Notes under the pieces: generated by a model | Databases searched by the model: none | What the model saw: the letters and a program-made list of their open reading frames with translations, nothing else | What the model was told of the DNA's origin: nothing | Assembly (NCBI RefSeq): GCF_021532275.1 | Contig: NZ_JACBOT010000025.1 | Coordinates: forward strand, 62,001 to 126,000 | Source of the DNA: Brevibacterium sp. UCMA 11754 | GTDB taxonomy: Bacteria > Actinomycetota > Actinomycetes > Actinomycetales > Brevibacteriaceae | Reading direction: 5' to 3' | Length of the DNA: 64,000 bases | Made by a program: the position numbers and the translations under genes | Shown here: positions 14,812 to 21,550 of the stretch, piece after piece | Layout of the letters: each line of letters starts with the position of its first letter | How positions within the stretch are numbered: the stretch's first letter is position 1

Positions 14812-16367
14812 CCTACTCAGACGACCATCCCGCCGATACTCTCCGCGAGTGGCTGAGCACCTACATCAGCACCATGCACGAAGAGGATCTGGACATCCTG
14901 ACCCTGTGGACTCTCCACACTCACTTCATGCCGGTGTTGCACACGACCGGAAGACTACTGCTCGACAGTCCGGTCCCCGAGTCGGGAAAGACGACGGTGC
15001 TCGATCACATGTCGCACCTGGCGCTCGATCCATTGCAGACTTCCTCGGTGTCGTCGGGCGCACTGATCCCGCGGCTGCTCAATGAACGTCTTCGGACCAT
15101 CCTGATCGACGAAGCCGATCGCGCATTGAACCCCGACAACCCGAACAACAACGAGATCATCTCCACCGTCAATTCCGGGTACAGGCGTGGCGGCACGCGC
15201 ACTGTGCTCGTCCCCGGTGCGGACGGCCAGTGGAAAGCCGAAGAGATGTCGACCTTCGGAGCCGTCGCAATGGCCGGGAACAATCCCGACTTGGCCGACG
15301 ACACCCGTTCGCGCACCATCCGAGTCCTTCTGCTGCCCGATAAGGAAGGGCGAGTGGAGGACTCCGAGTGGGAGTTCATCGAAGCCCCGGCGAAGGACTT
15401 GCAGGAGAACATTTCTCAATGGGCCGAGACCAATCGAGATCGGATCATAGAGATTCGCCCCGAGATGCCCGGAGGCGTCCGAGGGCGGTTCAAAGAGTGC
15501 TGGGCTCCACTGGTCCGCGTCGCTGCCCTGTGCGGCCCCGAGTGGCTTGAGAGGGGTATGCACCTGGCCGAGCGTGCACTAGCTCTGAGACAAGCAGAGA
15601 TCGACTCAGGGCTTGTCTCCGACCCGCCCCGAATCCTCATGCTCAGGGCAATGTATGAGAACTGGCCCGAGGGTCAGGAGAGGTGGAAGACGGCAGACAT
15701 CATCCCGATGCTGGCCGCTGAGAACCCGGCCCTGTGGGAAGAGGACGTCATCAAGAGCAGGAAGAGAGTCACTGCTCAGGCTGTCGGATACACGCTGGGG
15801 AAGGTGTTCGGTCTGCACACCAGGCAGGGAACCACTCGAGATGACAGGAGCTATGCGTACCACCGATCAGACTTTGATCCGGTGTTCGTTCGCATGGGGA
15901 TAGCCCCTCCCGAGAAACTGTTCACACCGTTCACAGGGAGTACATCAAGTACGGATTCCGACGCTGACACCGCCAGCAACGTGCAAGGTGTGGGCAATGT
16001 GCATTGTGTGAACGGTTTACCTGAGGGGGTAGGGGTAACCGAGCATGACGACCCCGAGCCTCCAAGCATGGTCTGGGGTCAGCGCCCCGAACCCGTGGAC
16101 CCGGGCCCTGATCTCTTCGGCAATACTCCACCCGCCAAGCGGCCCATCCACCGCGTTCGTATACTCGCGTACCTAGCCGAGCACGGCTCAGCCAATCGGG
16201 GTGCCATTGCCGAGGCCACCGGCGAGGGACGTGAGGCCACGTCGTCGAACCTATCCAGGCTCAAGGCCGACGGCGAGGTCGAACAGCCCGAAGAGCGCGG
16301 CCCCTACACCATCTCCGAGGCTGGACACACAGCCCTGGCCGAAGCTACGGAAAGGAAAGCGTCGTGA
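14808..16367 (+). CDS. DUF3631 P-loop ATPase, probable replication helicase/primase-associated protein
   Basis: 519 residues. PESGKTT at 57-63 is a Walker A motif and TILIDEAD at ~97-104 a Walker B. AVAMAGNNPDLADDTRSRTIRVLL supplies a sensor and arginine region. The DUF3631 region (~180-370) is usually found fused to or beside DNA primases in mobile elements. A Ser/Thr/Asp-rich linker (~372-440) leads to a C-terminal winged helix (IHRVRILAYLAEHG, REATSSNLSRLKADGEV). It lacks a primase domain, and none is seen elsewhere in the element. It is the largest protein of the operon and the best candidate for the replication ATPase. Confidence 0.82.
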   Translation: MTYSDDHPADTLREWLSTYISTMHEEDLDILTLWTLHTHFMPVLHTTGRLLLDSPVPESGKTTVLDHMSHLALDPLQTSSVSSGALIPRLLNERLRTILIDEADRALNPDNPNNNEIISTVNSGYRRGGTRTVLVPGADGQWKAEEMSTFGAVAMAGNNPDLADDTRSRTIRVLLLPDKEGRVEDSEWEFIEAPAKDLQENISQWAETNRDRIIEIRPEMPGGVRGRFKECWAPLVRVAALCGPEWLERGMHLAERALALRQAEIDSGLVSDPPRILMLRAMYENWPEGQERWKTADIIPMLAAENPALWEEDVIKSRKRVTAQAVGYTLGKVFGLHTRQGTTRDDRSYAYHRSDFDPVFVRMGIAPPEKLFTPFTGSTSSTDSDADTASNVQGVGNVHCVNGLPEGVGVTEHDDPEPPSMVWGQRPEPVDPGPDLFGNTPPAKRPIHRVRILAYLAEHGSANRGAIAEATGEGREATSSNLSRLKADGEVEQPEERGPYTISEAGHTALAEATERKAS

Positions 16368-16615
16368 GAGTCAGATGCAATGAAGTCATCGAACAGGATG
16401 ATGGCACCCTGATCCCAGATCTCGATCTCTGGTGCGCCGTCTGCTACCAACCCGTCTGGTCACTCGGCTGGAAGTCCGACCTGTGCCCCTGGTGCGAGCA
16501 GACCGTCACCGATGACCAGTTCCAACGCGCAGCCGACTTCATGGGATTCGAGATGCGCCGCTACACCCACACCCGCCGTCATGTGTACCCCCGCGGTCTG
16601 AGGAGAGAACTATGA
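16364..16615 (+). CDS. small zinc-ribbon protein
   Basis: 83 residues starting with GTG inside the stop of the ATPase gene. WCAVCYQPVWSLGWKSDLCPWCEQ provides two CxxC pairs 15 residues apart, so a zinc ribbon is expected. The C-terminal part is basic (RRYTHTRRHVYPRGLRREL). Co-translation with the ATPase suggests a replication or regulatory accessory; this is inference. Confidence 0.65.
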   Translation: MRVRCNEVIEQDDGTLIPDLDLWCAVCYQPVWSLGWKSDLCPWCEQTVTDDQFQRAADFMGFEMRRYTHTRRHVYPRGLRREL

Positions 16616-16776
16616 CCAGGACTACGACACCCACCACCACCGTCGAAGGCGCCGAAGCCGTCGCGCAGATCGTCGCACTGCAGGCTCAAAGGCTTGTGCG
16701 GATCGAGGCCACCCTCCGTCGCATCGAGACCATGCTCGAGCAGTCCGACCCCATGAAGCCGCAGGAAGGCACGTAA
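16612..16776 (+). CDS. small helical protein
   Basis: 54 residues from an ATG with AGGAGAGAA just upstream, overlapping the previous stop. After a Thr-rich start it forms one amphipathic helix (AQIVALQAQRLVRIEATLRRIETMLEQ) that could be a coiled coil. Function unknown. Confidence 0.55.
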   Translation: MTRTTTPTTTVEGAEAVAQIVALQAQRLVRIEATLRRIETMLEQSDPMKPQEGT

Positions 16777-16780
16777 GCCC

Positions 16781-17347
16781 ATGAAAGACCGATGCAATGC
16801 CCGAACCCGTTCCGGTGGGAACTGTCGCCGCTGGCCGCTTGCTGGGGGTACCCGGTGCAAGCTCCACGGCGGTGCCAGCCCGAGAGCCAAGGCCGCGGCC
16901 CAGCGTCGTCTAGTGGAGGCCGACGCACGCGCCGCTCTCGCCCATGAAGGTCTTCGACCTCTCGGTGATCCGATCATCGAGCTCGGCAAGCTGGCGACCG
17001 AAGTCAGTGCCATGAAGGATGCTCTCGCCGCGAGGGTGAACGCGCTGGACGGTCCTACGTTCACCGATGCGTTCGGATCAGAACAGGTCCATGCGGAAGT
17101 CCGTCTCTACTCGGATGCCCTCGACCGGACGATCAAGGTGCTCGACCTGCTCGGCAAGCACGACTTGGATGCTCGCCTCGTCCGCGTCCAAGAGGACCAG
17201 GGCCGGCTGTTCCAGTACCTCGTCGCCGGCGTCGTCTCCGAGCTGGCACTCACCCCCGAGCAGACTGCATTCGTGCCCGAAGTCATGACGAAGTGGCTGC
17301 GCAAGACCGCTGAAGGGGTGAGGTCCAATGAGCTACCGGCCGCCTAA
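16781..17347 (+). CDS. HGGxSP-motif zinc protein, phage-type
   Basis: 188 residues with AGGAA ahead of the ATG. The N-terminus has Cys5, Cys15, Cys26 and His29 in RCNARTRSGGNCRRWPL and RCKLHGGASPRA. This small zinc motif is common in actinophage proteins annotated as HGGxSTG-domain, some of them near terminase genes. Residues 45-188 are long helices. No large terminase follows, so a packaging role is only a possibility; redirecting a helper's terminase would fit a satellite. The end overlaps the next gene by 20 bases. Confidence 0.7.
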   Translation: MKDRCNARTRSGGNCRRWPLAGGTRCKLHGGASPRAKAAAQRRLVEADARAALAHEGLRPLGDPIIELGKLATEVSAMKDALAARVNALDGPTFTDAFGSEQVHAEVRLYSDALDRTIKVLDLLGKHDLDARLVRVQEDQGRLFQYLVAGVVSELALTPEQTAFVPEVMTKWLRKTAEGVRSNELPAA

Positions 17348-17783
17348 GAAGTCTGCTCTCGTCGCTCCGGTATCACAGCGCGTGGCCGTCGTCCTCGCCG
17401 CGTGGCTACCCGACGATCAGGTGTTCCGCCGCACTGCCACGATGCCGGAGGATCTTCGCCTCGAGGTGCTGAACGCGATCGATGGGATCAAGGCCGCTGC
17501 CCTCGCACACCGGCAAACATTCGAGAGTGCCGAGGTCGGCAATCGGACGGCGGCAATCACCCCTGAGCCGGAATCATTGAAGGTGGAAGGTACGCCTCCT
17601 CGTCTTGACCCGGCTGGTGTGGTCCTTCCGTTGGTGGATGCTGCCGGGCTCTTATCTCTCAGTGAGACCAGGGTCCGGCAGCTCTGTCGTTCAGGGCAGC
17701 TCGACGCCGTGAAGGTCGGGATTGCTTGGACGATCAGCCGAGATGCGATTGACAGATACCTAGCAACCCGAAAGGCGGCATGA
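17328..17783 (+). CDS. HTH_17/excisionase-family DNA-binding protein
   Basis: 151 residues. The C-terminal third (LPLVDAAGLLSLSETRVRQLCRSGQLDAVKVGIAWTISRDAIDRYL) is a MerR/excisionase-like winged helix, the second such domain in the element. The N-terminal 90 residues are helical and unrecognised. It overlaps both neighbours (20 and 4 bases). It could regulate late genes or act at the attachment region; sequence does not decide. Confidence 0.75.
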   Translation: MSYRPPKKSALVAPVSQRVAVVLAAWLPDDQVFRRTATMPEDLRLEVLNAIDGIKAAALAHRQTFESAEVGNRTAAITPEPESLKVEGTPPRLDPAGVVLPLVDAAGLLSLSETRVRQLCRSGQLDAVKVGIAWTISRDAIDRYLATRKAA

Positions 17784-18139
17784 TGCCGAAGAACACAGAC
17801 CAGCGGATCGTGGAGGCCCTCACCGGCACCGCCGAAGATCCCCACGCGAAGCGAGTGCAGGAAGCCCTCTCTGGCGGAGAGTACCTTTGGGGGCTCAAGC
17901 CACCTGAGAACGAAGACGCTGTGCGCGTGTGGGCGGCGAAAGAGAGCTTGAAGGGTGCCGCCGAACGGTATGCGCACGCTGGCACCACTCGGCTCTCGGA
18001 CCTGCATATGGAGCAGATCGTGGGCGAGGTGTGGGAGGCGACCAATCCTGACTGGCCGGATGTCGACCGGATGGAGCGTACCGCCGTGATCCTCAATCGC
18101 CAGGCCGCTCGATTCGAGGAGATGGACAAGCGCCGATGA
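17780..18139 (+). CDS. hypothetical element protein
   Basis: 119 residues, mostly acidic helices (EDAVRVWAAKESLKGAAERYAHAG, DLHMEQIVGEVWEATNPDWPDVDRMERTAVILNRQ). No motif or family is recognised. It is coupled by ATGA overlaps to the HTH gene before it and the mini-gene after it. Confidence 0.6.
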   Translation: MMPKNTDQRIVEALTGTAEDPHAKRVQEALSGGEYLWGLKPPENEDAVRVWAAKESLKGAAERYAHAGTTRLSDLHMEQIVGEVWEATNPDWPDVDRMERTAVILNRQAARFEEMDKRR

Positions 18140-18270
18140 ACCTCGAGGACTACGACGACGATGCCGATGACTTCCTCGGTGCTGTGGAAGGCCGTCGCCG
18201 GCACCAGAACCGACCCAAGCGCCGCCCCACCACCCAGACCGTACTGATCCAGGAGGACGAAGAGCAGTGA
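18136..18270 (+). CDS. very small acidic/basic protein
   Basis: 44 residues. The N-terminus is acidic (NLEDYDDDADDFLG), the middle basic (GRRRHQNRPKRRP) and the end acidic again. It is bounded by 4-base overlaps on both sides (ATGA, GTGA), which is the main evidence that it is translated. Function unknown. Confidence 0.5.
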   Translation: MNLEDYDDDADDFLGAVEGRRRHQNRPKRRPTTQTVLIQEDEEQ

Positions 18271-18905
18271 GCACACCGACCCAGACCGCAGACCAGACCA
18301 TCCCGAACGCCGTGGCGAAGGCCCAGGCCGTCGTCGACAAGTGGACTGAGAAGGCATCCGCCGCCCGTGAGGAAGCTCAGCGGGTCGATCGGGAATCCGG
18401 CGCCCAGATCCTCGAGAACCCCGCCGCGGCAGAGAAGATCACCACCAAGGTGCTCACCCTCGAAAGGCAGGCCCGAGCCTATGATTCGGCTGCGACCGAG
18501 GCGAAGGCTCAGGTGCGTAAGGCGTGGCAGGATGCGATCGCGGCCGAGGCGAAGGAACTGGACAAGTCCGCGGTGTCGATGCGCCGGGAGGCGGAGAAGA
18601 TCGAGGCCGATGCTGTGAAGCTGATCGACAAGCTCGAGCAGTTGCAGGGCGTCCGGTACGTGCCGAAGGTCGGTCAGGCCACGCACGTCGATGCCGGCAA
18701 TGTGTACCGTCCTGATGATGGTGCTGCGCGTGAGACGCGCTCTCAGGATCTCGAGGCACGTGCTGCCGGTGCTGAGTCGCAGGCTAAGCTCGCCCGGTGG
18801 GTGCTCGAGACGGGCTCGGCATCGTCCTTCCCCGGACAGCCCACCCTCGGCTACCTCACGACCCTGCCGATCACTCAGGCGGCATTGAACAGCGGTCTGC
18901 TGTGA
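18267..18905 (+). CDS. coiled-coil hypothetical protein
   Basis: 212 residues from a GTG inside the previous stop, with AGGAGG at 18251. Residues ~15-120 are a continuous Ala/Glu/Lys-rich coiled coil. After a short loop (GVRYVPKVGQATHVDAGNVYR) a second helix and a hydrophobic tail follow. The layout resembles scaffold or structural-accessory proteins of phages, but no homology is claimed. Confidence 0.65.
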   Translation: MSTPTQTADQTIPNAVAKAQAVVDKWTEKASAAREEAQRVDRESGAQILENPAAAEKITTKVLTLERQARAYDSAATEAKAQVRKAWQDAIAAEAKELDKSAVSMRREAEKIEADAVKLIDKLEQLQGVRYVPKVGQATHVDAGNVYRPDDGAARETRSQDLEARAAGAESQAKLARWVLETGSASSFPGQPTLGYLTTLPITQAALNSGLL

Positions 18906-19078
18906 GCAAGCCGGACGTCACCGAGTGGACGTACTGGGCGCTGCTGTTCACCTCGATCAGCCAGCTCGATACGATCGTAGCGAAGATCGAGAAGTCCGGT
19001 GACGTCGACGAGCAGGACGTGCACAACCTCACCGAGCTCGTCTCCGCATTCAAAAGTCTCAAGCCTGACAGGGACTAA
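18902..19078 (+). CDS. small hypothetical protein, last gene of the operon
   Basis: 58 residues from a GTG overlapping the previous stop. It is helical and acidic (TYWALLFTSISQLDTIVAKIEKSGDVDEQDVHNLTELVSAF). It ends the rightward gene chain and is followed by two hairpins. Function unknown. Confidence 0.6.
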   Translation: MSKPDVTEWTYWALLFTSISQLDTIVAKIEKSGDVDEQDVHNLTELVSAFKSLKPDRD

Positions 19079-19100
19079 CTCAGCCCGCATCTGAAATGCG

Positions 19101-19138
19101 CGGTGCCCTCGACGGTCTAAGGACTGCCGGGGGCACCG
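19101..19138 (+). terminator. hairpin after the rightward operon
   Basis: CGGTGCCC (19101-19108) pairs with GGGCACCG (19131-19138), 22 bp after the last stop codon. The loop is long and the T-run weak. The rest of the ~410-bp gap to 19491 shows no convincing gene; a possible 77-residue frame at 19224-19457 runs straight through the next terminator. Confidence 0.5.
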
Positions 19139-19377
19139 TTGAATCTGCGGTTGGAGAATATCGCGCCTGCCCGGTGACCCACCGTGTCCGCGTATCGAGC
19201 ACGCCATCGACAGGTACGCGCTCGTGCTCGTGAGAATGGCGGATTCTGCCAGGGCCTACAGGTGCGCCCTGGAAGTGTTAAGCGGGTCGCGCGGTTGCTG
19301 GCGGTATGGTTCGCGTTCGAGTGACGGCGCGCACGATGGAAGGACTGCTAGAGGTGGTCGAAACGCCGAGACGCGGG

Positions 19378-19425
19378 AAAGGGGATCCCAACCTGACAGC
19401 TCACAGGTTGGGATCCCCTCTTCTC
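19378..19425. terminator. strong bidirectional terminator
   Basis: GGGGATCCCAACCTG (19381-19395) and CAGGTTGGGATCCCC (19404-19418) form a perfect 15-bp stem with an 8-nt loop, flanked by AAA and TCTTCT. It sits between the rightward operon and the leftward cargo genes. Confidence 0.85.
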
Positions 19426-19491
19426 AGTTCTCAGAGTCCGCGCAGTTAGCGGCCTAGGTTGCTTAGGTAACTACGTGTTCAACCAGCAAGA

Positions 19492-19746
19492 TTACGCTGC
19501 CCGTCCTAGGTGATTTCGCTTATCTAGGAAGTAAGCGATAGTCTCCCAGACCGCGAAGACCAATACTCCCCCAACTAGGAGCAAGATTGGGAGCGGCAAC
19601 AGGAACTGAGTCTCCGCCCCACCAAGAGCCCATAGCACTGCAGCCGCGAGGGCGACGATTGAGGAGTTGATGAGGAACCATTTGACTCGCCTGGTCTTGA
19701 TTTCTGACACGGTCGGATTCGCAGTCAGTTCGTCACTTACACGCAT
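19492..19746 (-). CDS. two-TM small membrane protein, cargo partner
   Basis: 84 residues. Two hydrophobic helices, FLINSSIVALAAAVLWALGG and LLPLPILLLVGGVLVFAVWETIAYF, sit between charged ends (EIKTRRVK and DKRNHLGRAA). Its start overlaps the end of the exported-protein gene by ten bases, so the two are co-translated. Size, topology and pairing are like immunity proteins of bacteriocin systems, but no named family is recognised. A simple membrane anchor or chaperone for the partner is the alternative. Confidence 0.65.
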   Translation of the reverse strand: MRVSDELTANPTVSEIKTRRVKWFLINSSIVALAAAVLWALGGAETQFLLPLPILLLVGGVLVFAVWETIAYFLDKRNHLGRAA

Positions 19747-20288
19747 TTGATCTCCTTAAGTGCTCCATCAACTGTCCCGGTGACTCTGAGCGTCTTTCCG
19801 CTCTTGCAGATTCCGTCGTCCTCGATGAAGGACGCGATGGAACCGAGTGCGGTCGTACCAAGGAATTTCGTGATCAGCTTGCCTTTAAGCACGACACCGA
19901 GCGCGGTGAAGGCCGCCTTACCGACCTTCTTAATCTTCTTCTGGTCCGATTGGTTGAAGTACAGGATCGGCTCACCCTTGCTGTTCATCTTGCCACTTAG
20001 TTGAGCAGAGATTCCAGAGCGCGGTTTCGGGACTGTGATCGAAATGCCTTCACCGAGGTCGAATTCGGTGGCCGCTGCACCGTCGATCTTGACATCTTCC
20101 GAGGGGAGTCCTGATGCCTTGAGTTCGTCATAGAACTCTTGATGCGTTGTTGGCTGGGACTTGATGCCTACTGACTCCGAGGAGTCTGGTTCAGCTGGGG
20201 CCGCTTGCGCAACGCCGCCTGCGCCGAATGTGAGTGAGAGTGCCAGTGCAGCTGCAACTCCGATGTTGGTCGCTTTAGGGATTCTCAT
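19737..20288 (-). CDS. exported protein, possible bacteriocin-like cargo
   Basis: 183 residues. NIGVAAALALSLTFGAGGVAQA is a clear signal peptide with an Ala-x-Ala cleavage site near residue 30. The mature part starts acidic, then has a strand-rich stretch (ISITVPKPRSGISAQLSGKM). It ends with a cationic, hydrophobic segment (KKVGKAAFTALGVVLKGK, LGTTALGSIASFIEDDG) and two cysteines near the end (GICKSG, IKCV) that could form a disulfide. Such an end could insert into membranes. With the co-translated two-TM partner this resembles a secreted antimicrobial plus immunity unit. That is inference; no family match is known to me. Confidence 0.65.
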   Translation of the reverse strand: MRIPKATNIGVAAALALSLTFGAGGVAQAAPAEPDSSESVGIKSQPTTHQEFYDELKASGLPSEDVKIDGAAATEFDLGEGISITVPKPRSGISAQLSGKMNSKGEPILYFNQSDQKKIKKVGKAAFTALGVVLKGKLITKFLGTTALGSIASFIEDDGICKSGKTLRVTGTVDGALKEIKCV

Positions 20289-20444
20289 GGTGTCATCTTT
20301 CTATCTGGGGATATGACGTCAGTCACGCTATCGACGACTTTCAAGAGTCGCAACTGTTTTTTCTTGCAACGTTGGAGGTTTCAATTAGGTAAAAATTCCG
20401 CGAAAAATCGTCATCCCCAGTTAGTCGGCCGACACGGCCGTTAC

Positions 20445-20768
20445 TCAGCTGAATCCGAGGGTAACTGTTGCGTCTATGTAACGAAAATGATGAAGGTCTG
20501 CCGAATAAGGCGTGTCCATCACGGGCCCGAGAGCATCGTTGAACTCGTCGTCGGTGATCGCGTAGATGCCAGTGCCGTGCGGATTTCTCAGCTCGGTCTT
20601 GCCAGACACGAAGTCAGAGGGGCTTGATTTGGAGGTGGTGTCCATGACATCCGCTCCACTTCGGTACTGGTTTCCGCGAAGGGGCTGAGTACCGACACCG
20701 CTAATCTTCCCCTCGGCCTGCCCAGTGCGGATCGCCACTCCGAGTGACCGTTCTGCGCGACGGACCAT
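20445..20768 (-). CDS. hypothetical mobile-element protein, possibly truncated
   Basis: 107 residues. The start VRRAERSLGVAIRTGQAEGKI and the later FVSGKTELRNPHGTGIYAITDDEFNDAL look like small actinobacterial phage or integrative-element proteins, but the end is short and loses this character (SADLHHFRYIDATVTLGFS). It may be a degraded copy. It is isolated between the cargo genes and the right attachment site, and no strong ribosome site is seen. Confidence 0.45.
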   Translation of the reverse strand: MVRRAERSLGVAIRTGQAEGKISGVGTQPLRGNQYRSGADVMDTTSKSSPSDFVSGKTELRNPHGTGIYAITDDEFNDALGPVMDTPYSADLHHFRYIDATVTLGFS

Positions 20769-20908
20769 GACCTGACTTCAACCGATCGGTGAAAGTGATA
20801 CTGAGTGTGCGATCCCAGATCCGACCCCCTGCCGTACTTCTGGACATTCTTGGCCGAAAGCCGTTGAGGGTCCGCCCTCAGCGTGTACCCCTGTCGGGAC
20901 TCGACTCA

Positions 20909-21032
20909 CCCCACGCTTACCCACCTAATTGGACGGAACCCCACGGAAACCAATGGAATGATTGAGGGCCGAGTCGACCACGCGTTCCCCGGATTCTCAG
21001 GGCAGACGGCACCCCACGGAAACTCACGAAAT
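20909..21032 (+). promoter_or_regulatory. three candidate integrase arm-type sites (right)
   Basis: CCCCACGCTTACCCACC (20909-20925) matches the left-end site. CCCCACGGAAACCAATGGAAT (20939) and CCCCACGGAAACTCACGAAAT (21012) share 15 of 21 positions. All are in the same direction, within 140 bp of the right attachment core. The stretch 20769-21043 contains no gene. Confidence 0.45.
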
Positions 21033-21043
21033 CAATGAACCCG

Positions 21044-21081
21044 AATCAGTGGGTTCCGGGTTCAAGTCCCGGGGGGTGCAC
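21044..21081 (+). repeat. attR core, 38-bp direct repeat of the tRNA-Lys 3' end
   Basis: Identical to 10632-10669. It lacks the 5' half of the tRNA, so it is a fragment and not a second tRNA gene. It marks the right boundary of the element. Confidence 0.92.
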
Positions 21082-21090
21082 CACAGCAGA

Positions 21091-21125
21091 GAAACCGCCG
21101 TTCGGATCATCCGAACGGCGGTTTC
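21091..21125 (+). terminator. original host terminator of tRNA-Lys
   Basis: GAAACCGCCGTTCGGA and TCCGAACGGCGGTTTC form a perfect 16-bp stem around TCA, followed by CTGTTTGTCT. It lies 9 bp after the right attachment repeat, where the tRNA-Lys terminator would be in an empty site. Confidence 0.85.
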
Positions 21126-21166
21126 CTGTTTGTCTTCTATGGCACGCAGCTGCCCGAGTGTGGCCG

Positions 21167-21403
21167 CTAGCGCTGGCGTCGAGCCGGCACCTTAGCCGCA
21201 GATCGGACCGGTGCCCTGCCTGCTGGTCGGGCCCTGCCATTCATTCGGGTTCTATACGGCTTGAGAGCGTTCTCCGAAACTCCGCAGCCGTCTGCGCACT
21301 CAAGCATGGGGTTCAAGTTGCCTCCGTCACCGGGATCCGCAGCAGCGGCTGTGTCGATGAGACGGCCGTAGCAGTCGGGACAGAGATATGGTGCATACTT
21401 CAT
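21167..21403 (-). CDS. small zinc-ribbon-like protein
   Basis: 78 residues with AAGGAG six bases before the ATG. YLCPDCYGRL and LECADGCGVSE give two cysteine pairs typical of a zinc ribbon. The tail is basic and Pro/Ala-rich (RMNGRARPAGRAPVRSAAKVPARRQR). It lies just outside the element in host DNA. No family is recognised. Confidence 0.55.
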   Translation of the reverse strand: MKYAPYLCPDCYGRLIDTAAAADPGDGGNLNPMLECADGCGVSENALKPYRTRMNGRARPAGRAPVRSAAKVPARRQR

Positions 21404-21550
21404 TGCGCACTCCTTGCAGATCGACCACTGTCTGATCTGCCGTTAGACATGCAGGCCCTGGGCCGACATGGGCGTATGCAATCTGCACAAACACGTCGCT
21501 CTCAGTCTAGCAGTCGGGCCCGGGCGGGCCCTGTGCTGACATGAGCGTGC

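Larger units (their letters stand above)
10632..21081. mobile_element. tRNA-Lys-integrated satellite-like or minimal integrative element
   Basis: The element is delimited by two identical 38-bp copies of the tRNA-Lys 3' end, at 10632-10669 and 21044-21081. Its first gene is a tyrosine integrase reading toward the tRNA, followed by an XRE repressor, a divergent AlpA-like gene and a long rightward chain of overlapping small genes with one P-loop ATPase of the DUF3631 type. The right end carries leftward cargo genes. No capsid, portal, tail, lysis or large-terminase gene is seen, and no relaxase, FtsK/TraB or type IV secretion gene. It can presumably integrate, regulate and perhaps replicate itself, but would need a helper to transfer. 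A phage satellite or decayed prophage fits best. Confidence 0.9.

Noticed and set aside
19224..19457. 77-residue plus-strand frame in the intergenic region
   Set aside because: It reads through the perfect 15-bp terminator hairpin and has no protein-like features.
20313..20627. 104-residue plus-strand frame
   Set aside because: Unusual composition, no ribosome site, and opposite a better minus-strand frame.
10632..21081. Interpretation as a complete prophage or as an ICE/AICE
   Set aside because: No structural, packaging or lysis genes, and no relaxase, FtsK/TraB-type or secretion gene could be recognised.
21044..21081. Second tRNA-Lys gene
   Set aside because: Only the 3' half is present; it is the right attachment repeat of the element.
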